Shown: in pieces, positions 7,997 to 16,769 of the stretch
Layout: the number at the start of each line of letters is the position of its first letter
How positions within the stretch are numbered: the first letter of the stretch is position 1
Assembly (NCBI GenBank): GCA_964535575.1
Contig: CAZHTC010000002.1
Location: 124,001-188,000, forward strand
Source of the DNA: JAGPCK01 sp964535575
Lineage (GTDB): Bacteria > Bacteroidota > Bacteroidia > UKL13-3
DNA: 64,000 nt
Direction of reading: 5' to 3'
The notes under the pieces: generated by a model
Database searches by the model: none
Told to the model about the DNA's origin: nothing
Seen by the model: only the letters and a program-made list of their open reading frames with translations
Position numbers and translations under genes: made by a program

Positions 7997-8848
7997 ATGA
8001 AACAGATTAGTTTTATTTTACTCGTATTAGCTACATTGGCCTTTACATTTAAGGCGAAGGCGCAGTTGGCCGGATGTTCGCAAAAAGAAGCTTTAGCCAT
8101 TAAAAACAGTATGGTATTCGTGATTCTGAAACAGGAATCGGATGATGTTTCAAAAATTTACAATTCGCTTGTAAAAGAAGCAATGAAAAAATACTGGACC
8201 TTTTGCAACTATGGTTTTGTGGGCATTGATACTGTTGACAAAATTTTGATTAATAATACCGGGTTGTATTTTATCCGCACGTTTGATGAGCAGATACTTT
8301 CTACCAATGGATATATCAATGTGAGCTCGCTGGGAGTGCTGCGTGGAGGAAGGCCTTATGCAAGCTATAAACATGTAGAGGAGATGGCATGGGTGTATGT
8401 GCGTAAGGATTTATGGGAGTATGCCCCGCGGTTTGACAATATGGTTCAGGCATTGCAAAATACTTTGATATGGAAAGCTAATCCCGAGAATGAAAAAAAG
8501 GATATTTATTCTCTTTATACCAATGTAAAACCATTTAGAGAAAAAGTACTCTACATAGAGAAAAGGGATCTCAGTGAAAAGCTAATTGACATTGCCAAAA
8601 TTCAAAGCGTGTATAAATTTAAAGTAAAGATTGTTGATGCGGATGAACTACACAAGGCAGTAACCGCACAGGACGACAACGTGATTTATATGCATCTTAC
8701 CAATAACCGCAATGCCAGTTGCTTTTTTATAACCGCTAAAGGCGGAGTAGTACTGTGGGAGCACACAGCGGCAATCAATACCCAGTTGCAGCTCATACAC
8801 CTCGGTATTCTTGAAGAACTGAATGCGGCCATTGAAGCAGTTAAGTAA
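7997..8848 (+). CDS. secreted protein of unknown function
   Basis: 283 residues with a clear Sec signal peptide (hydrophobic 5-18, likely cleavage near KAKAQ, about residues 19-23). The mature part is soluble, mixed alpha/beta, without a T9SS sorting domain, lipobox or other transmembrane segment. I do not recognise a family. Its end overlaps the following DUF4440-like gene by 26 bases, so translation of the two is probably linked. Its position after kmo is the only hint of function, and it may be incidental because a separate -7 element is visible. Confidence 0.7.
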   Translation: MKQISFILLVLATLAFTFKAKAQLAGCSQKEALAIKNSMVFVILKQESDDVSKIYNSLVKEAMKKYWTFCNYGFVGIDTVDKILINNTGLYFIRTFDEQILSTNGYINVSSLGVLRGGRPYASYKHVEEMAWVYVRKDLWEYAPRFDNMVQALQNTLIWKANPENEKKDIYSLYTNVKPFREKVLYIEKRDLSEKLIDIAKIQSVYKFKVKIVDADELHKAVTAQDDNVIYMHLTNNRNASCFFITAKGGVVLWEHTAAINTQLQLIHLGILEELNAAIEAVK

Positions 8849-9260
8849 TTTTGGAATTATTCTGCTTCTGCTCAAAGCAGGTGTTGTTTTGGCGCAGACC
8901 GATGAGCAGGCAGTAAGAACGGTTCTTACTCAACAACAAGCATGTTGGAACAACGGAGATATTCCATGTTTCATGGAAAGTTACTGGAAATCGGATTCTC
9001 TTAAGTTTATCGGGAAATCAGGAATTACCTGGGGATGGCAACAAACTCTGAATAATTATAAAAAATCTTACCCCGATACCGCTACCATGGGGAAACTCAC
9101 TTTTACATTACTCGAGGTGAAAACATGGAACGGAACGGATGCCTGGGTTTTGGGTAAATGGCATTTGCAGCGAACCAAAGGCGATGTGGGTGGTTATTTT
9201 ACTCTGATGTTTAGAAAAATAAACGGAGTTTGGCTTATTGTAAGCGACCACACGTCATAG
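8823..9260 (+). CDS. exported DUF4440/NTF2-like protein
   Basis: 145 residues: signal peptide (about 1-24, ending VVLAQ), then a single NTF2-like alpha+beta cone domain of the DUF4440/SnoaL-like type, seen in the pattern QAVRTVLTQQQACWNNGD, FMESYWKSD and the closing strands GGYFTLMFRKINGVWLIVSDHTS. Such domains bind small ligands or act as enzymes; the function here is unknown. The ATG at 8823 lies inside the preceding gene (26-base overlap). The stop codon overlaps the end of the opposing bioY gene by six bases. Confidence 0.8.
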   Translation: MRPLKQLSNFGIILLLLKAGVVLAQTDEQAVRTVLTQQQACWNNGDIPCFMESYWKSDSLKFIGKSGITWGWQQTLNNYKKSYPDTATMGKLTFTLLEVKTWNGTDAWVLGKWHLQRTKGDVGGYFTLMFRKINGVWLIVSDHTS

Positions 9261-9788
9261 CGACAAACGGGAAGCCTCCATTTTTTTCTTTATAAACGGA
9301 ACCAAAAGCGCAAGCGCGCCCGATTTAATAACGGTACCCGGCAATAACCACATAATATTAATGGGTAACTCATCCGGAGAATTGAAGTGGAATAAGACGC
9401 TCCACAAATTTCCGGGAATAATAATAACAAAATGGGCCATAACACCGAGTAAAAATATGCCTCTTGCACCGGTAAATTTTTTACTTAATGACGAAGTGAA
9501 AAAAGCAGCAATCGGGAAAAATAATAAGTATCCGGCAGTGGCCCCTCTGAAAATTTCGGGGCCGTACGTATTTCCGGCAAATACCGGCAAAAACATACCT
9601 GCAATAAGGTATATGAGCATACTTAAGAAGGCCGGCATAGGAGCTAAAAATAATCCGGCACCTAAAATGCCCAGCGTTTGTAAAGTTACCGGTATGATAA
9701 TGCCCGGAATGGAAAATGAAACCTGCGCTCCGGCAATGGTGAGTAAGGTAAATGATAAAATGGCAATACTTTTTTTAACTAAGTTCAT
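9255..9788 (-). CDS. bioY: biotin transporter BioY
   Basis: S-component of an energy-coupling-factor biotin importer, 177 residues from the ATG at 9788, with about six transmembrane helices. The family pattern is visible in IPVTLQTLGILGAGLFLAP, followed by AGNTYGPEIFRGATAGYLLFFP and GNLWSVL. No EcfA/EcfT genes adjoin it, so it may work alone or with shared modules. The start overlaps the last 14 bases of the cyclase gene, so the two form one translationally coupled unit. An upstream in-frame start would lengthen the overlap and lacks the typical N-terminus. Confidence 0.9.
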   Translation of the reverse strand: MNLVKKSIAILSFTLLTIAGAQVSFSIPGIIIPVTLQTLGILGAGLFLAPMPAFLSMLIYLIAGMFLPVFAGNTYGPEIFRGATAGYLLFFPIAAFFTSSLSKKFTGARGIFLLGVMAHFVIIIPGNLWSVLFHFNSPDELPINIMWLLPGTVIKSGALALLVPFIKKKMEASRLSL

Positions 9789-10527
9789 ATAATACAGGCT
9801 TAGCCGGACTGGCATCGGTTTCAAGTGATGCAATTTGCATGTTCAATAAATACATTCCATCAGCAACCGGGTCGGGTACATAAATAAGTTCGGTAATGGT
9901 GCGTTTTCCTCCGTCAGCTTCGGCAGGAAAATTCCAGAAGGCATGATGCGCAAGCAATTCCCCACCGTCTTCTTCACGATCAACGCTGGGTAAATCAAGC
10001 AACAAATGGGTGTAGCCCTGTTGTTTTATCCATAAGGCCGCTTCATGATGCATATAAACCGGGTTCGTTCCCGAATAATGAGCGTGTAATTTCTCTGGCG
10101 TATTGGGCAGAGTGCGAATAATGAGGGCATCGGTTTTATATTTCACTGCCTGTATTAATTGTTCTTTGTAAATCAATCTATCGCCATTCGGGGCGGGTTG
10201 CGGGGGTACGCTTACTACCTCGGCAAGGCAATGAAAAACGGTAAGAATATCGTTAATGGTTATCCGTTTTTCAGATATGTGTCCCACGCATTCGGTATGG
10301 GTTCCGTTTCCATGCGCGTTTATATACAGGTTTTCGCAGTTGCAGGCTCCACCCTTTGCTACCGATCCTATAAAACTTCCAACGGCAAGCGGTTCAAAAC
10401 GCGGAGGAGGAATATGAAACGCATTCACACACTTTTCTCCCTGTACAGTTGGTATTGAAAGGTCAATGGGCTTGGAGAGATCGGCTCTGGCTGATTGGCC
10501 GTTTGGAAGCTGAAGTTGAATGAGCAT
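9775..10527 (-). CDS. cyclase family protein, candidate kynurenine formamidase
   Basis: Metal-dependent hydrolase of the cyclase/KynB family, 250 residues from the ATG at 10527; a TTG at 10548 lies upstream of the -7 element. The DLSKPIDLSIP start and the metal motif HGNGTHTECVGH match the family signature HxGTHxDxPxH, with Glu in place of the usual Asp. Bacterial KynB hydrolyses N-formylkynurenine to kynurenine. The divergent neighbours kynU and kmo make that role attractive, but cyclase-family proteins have several substrates and the assignment is inferred from context. It is the first gene of a unit with bioY. Confidence 0.75.
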   Translation of the reverse strand: MLIQLQLPNGQSARADLSKPIDLSIPTVQGEKCVNAFHIPPPRFEPLAVGSFIGSVAKGGACNCENLYINAHGNGTHTECVGHISEKRITINDILTVFHCLAEVVSVPPQPAPNGDRLIYKEQLIQAVKYKTDALIIRTLPNTPEKLHAHYSGTNPVYMHHEAALWIKQQGYTHLLLDLPSVDREEDGGELLAHHAFWNFPAEADGGKRTITELIYVPDPVADGMYLLNMQIASLETDASPAKPVLYELS

Positions 10528-10530
10528 ATG

Positions 10531-10538
10531 CAAATGTA
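10531..10538 (-). promoter_or_regulatory. -7 element TACATTTG of the cyclase-bioY unit
   Basis: Reads TACATTTG on the minus strand, three bases before the ATG at 10527. If used, the mRNA would begin within or at the start codon. Confidence 0.4.
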
Positions 10539-10603
10539 ACTTTCGCAACCGTAAAGCACAATTATTTTATCGGGGAATCCGTTATCTTTACCGCTCATAG
10601 GAT

Positions 10604-11821
10604 ATGAACGAATACGAGCGTAAACGCAACTGGAAAATTTTCCTTTTTATTTTTGCCGTAGCCATTGGTTTTTTTTCACTGTGGTATACCAATTCGCTGG
10701 TTAAAAAACTGGCTGCCGAGGAGGAGAAAAAGGTAGAACAGTGGGCCGAAGCCACCAAATTAATTGTGAGCACCGGTTTTATGGAAGATTTTTCGTCTCT
10801 CAGGGCCCTCGATTCCAATCAATACATTAACCTCGATAAACTGATGGGAGAGGTAAATAATTTTCTCTCTAATATTCAGCAGCAAAATGTAACCATTCCG
10901 GTAATTCTTACCGATGAAAAGGGAAATATCAACTCGTTCCGCAACCTTGACCCCAAACGTGAAAACGACAGTATTTACCTGAAAAAGCAGCTGGAAACAA
11001 TGAAAGCCGAACACGAGCCGATTGTAATTGAGTTTTTCGGGAATCAGAAAAATTATATCTGGTATAAAAATTCATTGTTGTTGTCACAGTTAAAATACTA
11101 TCCCTATTTTCAGTTGAGCATTATTGCGCTGTTTATTTTTGTATCGTATATAGCTTTCAGTGCGTCCCGCAGATCCGAGCAGGACCGCGTGTGGGTGGGA
11201 ATGTCGCGCGAAACAGCCCATCAGTTGGGTACTCCCATTTCGTCAATGATGGCGTGGATGGATATGCTTAAGGAAAATGCACGTGAAGACGATCAGGCCA
11301 TTTATTATGAAATGAACAAAGACCTGAAAAGGTTACAGGTAATTACCGAGCGTTTTTCCAAAATAGGTTCTGCTCCGGCACTTGACGACCATAACCTGGT
11401 TACCGTAATTGAACATGCCATGAATTACCTGCAAAAGCGAAGTTCATCTAAAGTACATTTTGAATTAAAATCCGCTTCACCCGAAATGCGCGTTCACCTC
11501 AATATTCCTTTGTTCGACTGGGTAATTGAAAACTTATGCAAAAATGCCATTGATGCCATGAATGGGGAAGGTGCTCTTACCTTTCATATTTTTGAAGATA
11601 AAAATTACCTTATCACAGATATAACCGACACCGGGAAAGGCATTCCGAAATCAAAATTTAAAACAGTATTTGTACCGGGGTATACTACTAAAAAAAGAGG
11701 ATGGGGGCTTGGTCTTTCGCTGGTGAAACGTATAATTGAAGATTATCACAAAGGGCACATTTTTGTACTGCATTCTGAGCCAAACAAACGCACCACTTTC
11801 AGAATAATGCTAAAAAAATAA
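10604..11821 (+). CDS. sensor histidine kinase
   Basis: 405 residues. Transmembrane helix 1 at about 11-30, a periplasmic region of about 135 residues, transmembrane helix 2 at about 170-186, then a dimerisation/phosphoacceptor helix with RETAHQLGTPISS (His206) and an ATPase domain with N-box ENLCKNAIDA (Asn314), DTGKG (342-346) and GWGLGLSLVKRI (366 onward). The residue after the histidine is Gln rather than the Glu of the HELRTP consensus. There is no HAMP domain and no adjacent response regulator. The stop codon overlaps the ruvX start (TAATG), so kinase, ruvX and def are likely co-translated. Confidence 0.9.
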   Translation: MNEYERKRNWKIFLFIFAVAIGFFSLWYTNSLVKKLAAEEEKKVEQWAEATKLIVSTGFMEDFSSLRALDSNQYINLDKLMGEVNNFLSNIQQQNVTIPVILTDEKGNINSFRNLDPKRENDSIYLKKQLETMKAEHEPIVIEFFGNQKNYIWYKNSLLLSQLKYYPYFQLSIIALFIFVSYIAFSASRRSEQDRVWVGMSRETAHQLGTPISSMMAWMDMLKENAREDDQAIYYEMNKDLKRLQVITERFSKIGSAPALDDHNLVTVIEHAMNYLQKRSSSKVHFELKSASPEMRVHLNIPLFDWVIENLCKNAIDAMNGEGALTFHIFEDKNYLITDITDTGKGIPKSKFKTVFVPGYTTKKRGWGLGLSLVKRIIEDYHKGHIFVLHSEPNKRTTFRIMLKK

Positions 11822-12240
11822 TGGCACGCATTATTGCAATTGATTACGGAAGCAAACGGGTGGGATTGGCGGTTACCGATCCTTTGCAAATGATTGCCGG
11901 CCCGCTCGATACCATCCACTCAAAAGATGTGATAGCCTACCTGAAAGCATATATGGAGCGCGAAGAAGTTGCCCTGTTTGTATTGGGAAAACCCCTGCAA
12001 ATGGACGGTTCCGATTCGGAATCGGCAAGGCTGGTTGAAAATTTCTTATCTTTGCTGCGCAAAAATTTTCCCGCAGTTCCGGTAGAACGTGTGGATGAGC
12101 GTTTCACTTCAAAAATGGCACAACGTACCCTGATTGATGCCGGTAAAAAGAAAAAAGACCGACAGGATAAAAGCCTGCTGGATAAAATAAGTGCAACACT
12201 CATTCTGCAAAGCTACCTCGACAGCAGGATGTATCGTTAA
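11821..12240 (+). CDS. ruvX: Holliday junction resolvase-like protein RuvX/YqgF
   Basis: 139-residue RNase H-fold nuclease, cytoplasmic, proposed to act in pre-16S rRNA 5' end processing and/or Holliday junction resolution. Visible: IIAIDYGSKRVGLAVTDP at the N-terminus with the catalytic Asp8, the FVLGKPLQMDGS segment, VDERFTSKMA, and DKISATLILQSYLDSR at the C-terminus. The length is typical. The start overlaps the histidine kinase stop by one base and def follows 17 bases after its end. Confidence 0.93.
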   Translation: MARIIAIDYGSKRVGLAVTDPLQMIAGPLDTIHSKDVIAYLKAYMEREEVALFVLGKPLQMDGSDSESARLVENFLSLLRKNFPAVPVERVDERFTSKMAQRTLIDAGKKKKDRQDKSLLDKISATLILQSYLDSRMYR

Positions 12241-12257
12241 AAAAATAAAAGCAACGC

Positions 12258-12809
12258 ATGATTCTTCCAATTGTAGCTTATGGCGACCCGCTGCTGAGAA
12301 AAAAAGGACAGCAAATCACCAAGGATTATCCCAAACTCAAGCAGTTAATTGAAAACATGTTTGAAACCCTTGCTGATGCCGATGGAATTGGTTTGGCCGC
12401 CCATCAGGTGGGTCATCCCATTATGCTTTTTATTACCGATGCCTCAGTGATTGGGGAAGGATTTGAAGATTTCAGAAAAGTGTTCATTAACGCACAAATA
12501 GAGGAATCGGGGGAGGAGTGGGATAAAGAGGAAGGATGTCTGAGTATTCCTAAAGTGTACGAACATGTAAAACGTCCGTCAAAGCTCAGAATAAAATATT
12601 ATGACGAGCATTTTGAATACCATGAGGAAGAATACGAAGGCATGAAAGCCCGCATTATTCAGCATGAATTTGATCACAACAACGGAATTTTATTTATTGA
12701 CCACTTAACTCCGCTGAAGAAAACACTTATAAAAGGAAAACTCAACGATATTACTAAAGGGAAGGTGGACGTAGAGTATAAAATGCGTTTCGCTCCAACC
12801 CGAAAGTAA
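12258..12809 (+). CDS. def: peptide deformylase
   Basis: Metalloenzyme that removes the formyl group from nascent N-terminal methionine. 183 residues with all three signature motifs: GIGLAAHQ (43-50), EGCLS (92-96, metal ligand Cys94) and QHEFDH (135-140, metal ligands His136 and His140, catalytic Glu137). The length and the C-terminal helix match type I/II bacterial enzymes. Last gene of the kinase-ruvX-def unit; it converges on the DUF4097 gene with a 25-base gap. Confidence 0.96.
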   Translation: MILPIVAYGDPLLRKKGQQITKDYPKLKQLIENMFETLADADGIGLAAHQVGHPIMLFITDASVIGEGFEDFRKVFINAQIEESGEEWDKEEGCLSIPKVYEHVKRPSKLRIKYYDEHFEYHEEEYEGMKARIIQHEFDHNNGILFIDHLTPLKKTLIKGKLNDITKGKVDVEYKMRFAPTRK

Positions 12810-12834
12810 TACCGTAATTTCTCCCTACAGAAAT

Positions 12835-13686
12835 TTACTTACTCAGCATATTCACATTGCTGATGGTAAGGTCGCCTCCCTGAGTATTGAACTTTATTTC
12901 GCTGCCACCTTTGCCTACTGCTACTTTCAGGTTATTGGGGGTAATCGTTCCTTTGAGGAGAATATCTTCAAAACTCATTAAAATAGTTTTTTTCACTGAA
13001 GTTGCCTGCAAATTACAATCTATCAGTTTCGGGAGTAAAATATTGATGTCTCCATTGGTGGTTTGAACATCCATTTCCATGGTTCCGGTAAGGGTAATTT
13101 TACTTTTGCCCGATGCATTTATTAAAGTAAGTTTTCCGCCTTTGCCTGCAAAACTTACTGCCGAGCTTTTGGTATTGATATTTACATCCAGATTGGTGCA
13201 CTTAATATCCATATCCATTTTTTCAGTGGTTACAACAAGCGATCCCGAAAGGTTGTCGGCAAACAACATTCCGTCCACTACGTTAAGTTTCATGTTTACC
13301 TTTAAATCTTTTACCGAAATATTGCTCTTTTCGCTGCTTATATCACAGGCAATATCTGAGGGGAGAAAAATTTCGTAGGTAATGCTTCCGGCTGTAGATG
13401 GTACTTTATCGGTACGCAGGGTAAGGCTTCCGGAAGTATTTGTTAAGTTCACCATATATTTCATGGTAAAACTGTTGTAAGCTTCCAGATCTTTGCACTC
13501 CAGACTTACCCGCACCAGAATTGAATCTCCGCTGTATTTGCTGATGGTATAATTTCCACCCGAACTGTTTGCGGTAATGTTTTTAACGGTTGAAATATGA
13601 AAACTTTCTTCTTTTACAATCTTGGAGAAGGAGAAAGCGGCCAGTGAAAACAAATAAAGGCCTGTAAATGTTATGAGCTGTTTCAT
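12835..13686 (-). CDS. exported DUF4097-type beta-strand repeat protein
   Basis: 283 residues: signal peptide (about 1-22), then a long run of short alternating beta strands (patterns such as SLTLRTDKV, SNISVKDLKV, GSLVVTTEKMDMDIKC, GDINILLPK), typical of the DUF4097 right-handed beta-helix or adhesin-like fold. Members are common cell-surface or periplasmic proteins of Bacteroidota without a defined role. It has no anchor and no T9SS domain. The -7 element TAATTTTG lies four bases before the ATG. Confidence 0.75.
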   Translation of the reverse strand: MKQLITFTGLYLFSLAAFSFSKIVKEESFHISTVKNITANSSGGNYTISKYSGDSILVRVSLECKDLEAYNSFTMKYMVNLTNTSGSLTLRTDKVPSTAGSITYEIFLPSDIACDISSEKSNISVKDLKVNMKLNVVDGMLFADNLSGSLVVTTEKMDMDIKCTNLDVNINTKSSAVSFAGKGGKLTLINASGKSKITLTGTMEMDVQTTNGDINILLPKLIDCNLQATSVKKTILMSFEDILLKGTITPNNLKVAVGKGGSEIKFNTQGGDLTISNVNMLSK

Positions 13687-13690
13687 AGGG

Positions 13691-13698
13691 CAAAATTA
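13691..13698 (-). promoter_or_regulatory. -7 element TAATTTTG of the DUF4097 gene
   Basis: Minus-strand TAATTTTG, four bases before the ATG at 13686, another short-leader arrangement. Confidence 0.5.
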
Positions 13699-13753
13699 AG
13701 CGAATAATCTTCTTTTTCACTTAAAAAACTTTGCACACCTGAAGCTAAAATTT

Positions 13754-15853
13754 TTAATAAGCTCCGTTGCGTTTCCTTATAAACCATTCAACGGAAAGCA
13801 GGGTGAGGATAATGGCAAATACGCTTTTCAGATTTACCAGATCCATTATTTCTTCCTGACGATAAACCACCGGTTTTATAGTATTGCTGGTTTTTATAAA
13901 TTCTTTTAATTGCTCCAGCTGATTCGGGTAAAAGAGTTTTCCTTTGGTTTCATCGGTCAGTTCGGTAAGCAGCTGATGGTCGGCCAGCGTATTAAGTAAT
14001 TCGGCTACCAGCGGTTTTACTAAAAAAGTACCGCTCACACTTTCGTTTTTACCGTTGGCAGGCACGGTAGCCTTATAGGTGTAGGATCCGGTTGGCAGCA
14101 AACCGGCATCAAGAAAATAACTTTTGCCGGTTTTTGAAAAAGTAAAAGAATAGGTTTTTCCTTCCCCGTTTTTCAGTTCCAGCATCACATCGGCTTCATT
14201 GATTAACTCATAACTTTTATTGTACAGTTCGGCCTCAAAGGTTACATGTTCGTTTTCGTTAAAGTATTTTTTACTGTGATGTACCCTGAAGTTGCGTTTA
14301 TCTTCTTTGGCGGCTAGGTATTGTATCATTTTGCTCCAAAGTTCGTTTACCGCCTCCTGATTATTGTTTTGCTGGTAGTCGGCTAACCGCCACCGCCATA
14401 AACCTTCTCCAAAAATAATCCCGGTTTTAGTTTCTCCGCTTTTGTTAAAACTGATAAGCGGCATATCGGTGGGAATATTCCCAAGCCGTTGTTTTATCAG
14501 TATTTCATTACTCGCTTTGGTGGCATAAGTGCCAAACGGAGCTTTGAGCGGTGGGAATTTACTGATGGCCTTTTGCAACGATTCGTCAAGGGTAAATAAG
14601 CCAAATAAGGCTTGTACCTGAGGTTCGGCATCATTATGCATCCCTCTGAAACCGCTTATAGTGTAACCGGTGGCACATAAATTCAATGCCTGTATATTTG
14701 ACTGAGTTCCCGCAATAAAAAGGGCAGGAATTCTTTTGTTTTGTAATTGGTCGAGCAGGGGTTGTATGCTTTGGTTTCCGCCAGGCAGTTGATGCAGGAT
14801 TACCAGACTGTATGGTTCGGTGTTTGGATTCGGATTTTCGCTGATGTATTGCAATTTCACTTCATAATTGGCATTGCTTTCTATGCTGTTGAGGATAGCG
14901 CCCAAATCGGGATGAGGACACTGTGCTAAGAGTAAAATTTTTTGCTTTCCGTCAAGTACATCAATAAACACATCGTATTCATTATTGCTGTAACTTATTT
15001 CATTTTTAATCCGGCTCAGGCTCACTTTGTAGTGTTGCATGCCTTTTTCATCAGCCTGTAAAAAAATCTGCTCGCTGCCAAATGCGCGCGACTGAGTAAA
15101 AGGAAGTGTTTTTTCAAACAGTTTTTTCCCGTTTTTAGTTACCTGCAAAATGGATTGTTCCCCTTCCGAGTTATTGCTTTCCGTTTCAATAAGCAGAGGA
15201 AACGAGTTGCCGAAATAAGCAAGCTGATTGTGCCGCACATTGCTCACTTTTATATCACGTTGCCGGTTTGTGTCGCCCAGTGCCACGCATAAAACGGGTG
15301 CTTTCAGGCGAAGGGCTTCATGAAGCGGATGCTCCCCCTCATTGTAAATGCCATCAGTTGCCAGTACCACAGCTCCCACGTTTTGTTTATCATACCGGTT
15401 AAAAAGATCGTTGAATAAGTGCGAAAGATTGGTTTGTTTTTCGCTGAATGAGGCAGGTAAACCTGCGGTTACTTTCTGTCCAAACTGAAAATAGTCAACC
15501 TGATAATCTCCTCCAAGTTCATTCCCCAGTTTTTGAATCGCAGCCATTAACCGTGAGCGGTAAAAAGCCGAATCTTTATTGGCGGTTATGGATTCGGAAG
15601 CATCGGCAGCTACAATGATTATCGGTTTTTCAATATGCCGCTGATAGGATTTTAAAAGCGGTTCAAGCAATAGATAACACAATACAAAAAGGGTGGTAAA
15701 GCGAAAAAAAGAGAGTACCCATACCCACCACGGGCGCTTGTTTTTTTGTTCATCGGCAAATGGATGGGATTTATAAAGCAACCAGGTACCTCCTGCTGCC
15801 AACAGCAGGCAAACAGGAATATAATACAAAGGAAGTTGCGTGCTAAACTGCAC
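13754..15853 (-). CDS. membrane protein with VWA-like domain
   Basis: 699 residues from a GTG start at 15853. Two N-terminal transmembrane helices (about 10-27 and 43-66), then a von Willebrand A-like domain starting IIVAADASESI with an intact MIDAS motif Asp84-x-Ser86-x-Ser88, a long extracytoplasmic region with Ig-like strands (about 520-640), and a C-terminal transmembrane helix (about 672-690). This architecture is common in Bacteroidota membrane proteins near BatA-like families and in glutamine-amidotransferase-like VWA proteins. Its role is unknown; metal-dependent protein binding at the envelope is likely. Monocistronic, 29 bases after fabG on the same strand. Confidence 0.75.
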   Translation of the reverse strand: MQFSTQLPLYYIPVCLLLAAGGTWLLYKSHPFADEQKNKRPWWVWVLSFFRFTTLFVLCYLLLEPLLKSYQRHIEKPIIIVAADASESITANKDSAFYRSRLMAAIQKLGNELGGDYQVDYFQFGQKVTAGLPASFSEKQTNLSHLFNDLFNRYDKQNVGAVVLATDGIYNEGEHPLHEALRLKAPVLCVALGDTNRQRDIKVSNVRHNQLAYFGNSFPLLIETESNNSEGEQSILQVTKNGKKLFEKTLPFTQSRAFGSEQIFLQADEKGMQHYKVSLSRIKNEISYSNNEYDVFIDVLDGKQKILLLAQCPHPDLGAILNSIESNANYEVKLQYISENPNPNTEPYSLVILHQLPGGNQSIQPLLDQLQNKRIPALFIAGTQSNIQALNLCATGYTISGFRGMHNDAEPQVQALFGLFTLDESLQKAISKFPPLKAPFGTYATKASNEILIKQRLGNIPTDMPLISFNKSGETKTGIIFGEGLWRWRLADYQQNNNQEAVNELWSKMIQYLAAKEDKRNFRVHHSKKYFNENEHVTFEAELYNKSYELINEADVMLELKNGEGKTYSFTFSKTGKSYFLDAGLLPTGSYTYKATVPANGKNESVSGTFLVKPLVAELLNTLADHQLLTELTDETKGKLFYPNQLEQLKEFIKTSNTIKPVVYRQEEIMDLVNLKSVFAIILTLLSVEWFIRKRNGAY

Positions 15854-15882
15854 TGGTGCGAAAACGTTTTAAAGATGTCAAA

Positions 15883-16632
15883 TTACATTTCCAGTCCACC
15901 GCACACGTGAATTACCTGTCCGGTAACATACGATGACATATCAGAAGCTAAAAACAAAACGGCATTGGCCACATCATCTGGAGTGCCTCCGCGTTTCATT
16001 GGGATGTCTTTTATCCATTCGTTTTTTACTTCTTCTTTCATTTGTTCGGTCATTTCTGTTTCAATAAAACCAGGAGCAATGGCGTTACTTCTTATGCCAC
16101 GAGAGCCCAGTTCTTTCGCAATTGATTTGGTAAATCCAATCATTCCGGCTTTTGATGAGGCATAGTTGGCCTGACCCGCATTTCCGGAAACGCCCACAAC
16201 AGAGGTGATATTGATGATGGAACCCGATCGTTGTTTCATCATGGGTTTAGAAGCAAACTTGGTCAAGTTAAAAACCGATTTCAGATTGGTATGAATTACT
16301 TCGTCCCATTGCGCTTCGGTCATTCGCATCAGCAGGTTGTCGCGCGTGATGCCTGCATTGTTCACTAAAATATCAAGAGAACCAAAGTCTTTTTCTACAT
16401 CGGTCACCAGTTTTTCAGCTTCCGCAAATCCGGCAGCATCACTTTGGTATCCTTTTACTTTTACGCCATATTTTGAGGCTAACTGTTCTTCAAAAATTCT
16501 GGCTTTTTCTACCGAACTCAGGAAGGTAAAGGCAATATTGGCACCGGCTTCGGCCAGTTTCTCTGCTATTCCTTTTCCAATTCCTCGCGAAGCACCGGTG
16601 ATAAGTGCTGTTTTACCTTGTAAAAGTTTCAT
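15883..16632 (-). CDS. fabG: 3-oxoacyl-[acyl-carrier-protein] reductase
   Basis: NADPH-dependent short-chain dehydrogenase of fatty acid synthesis, reducing 3-ketoacyl-ACP. 249 residues from the ATG at 16632; a TTG nine bases upstream is inside the -7 element. Motifs: TGASRGIG near the N-terminus, NNAG, the catalytic Ser in INITSVVG, YxxxK as YASSK, and a terminal SYVTGQVIHVCGGLEM typical of FabG. Other fab genes are not adjacent. Confidence 0.93.
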   Translation of the reverse strand: MKLLQGKTALITGASRGIGKGIAEKLAEAGANIAFTFLSSVEKARIFEEQLASKYGVKVKGYQSDAAGFAEAEKLVTDVEKDFGSLDILVNNAGITRDNLLMRMTEAQWDEVIHTNLKSVFNLTKFASKPMMKQRSGSIINITSVVGVSGNAGQANYASSKAGMIGFTKSIAKELGSRGIRSNAIAPGFIETEMTEQMKEEVKNEWIKDIPMKRGGTPDDVANAVLFLASDMSSYVTGQVIHVCGGLEM

Positions 16633-16638
16633 ATACGG

Positions 16639-16646
16639 CAAAGATA
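16639..16646 (-). promoter_or_regulatory. -7 element TATCTTTG of fabG
   Basis: Minus-strand TATCTTTG, six bases before the ATG at 16632. An ATTTG lies upstream, but only 11 bases away, which is short for a -33 element. Confidence 0.5.
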
Positions 16647-16769
16647 GAATAGTTGCGCAAATATTCGCATCACCTTATCCACTACCGGCCTTTACGGGGT
16701 TAAAAATAACATCGGTTTTTAAATTCAAGGGAGCCTTGTTATCTTAGCGCCTTGTTACTTGCTATTTGA

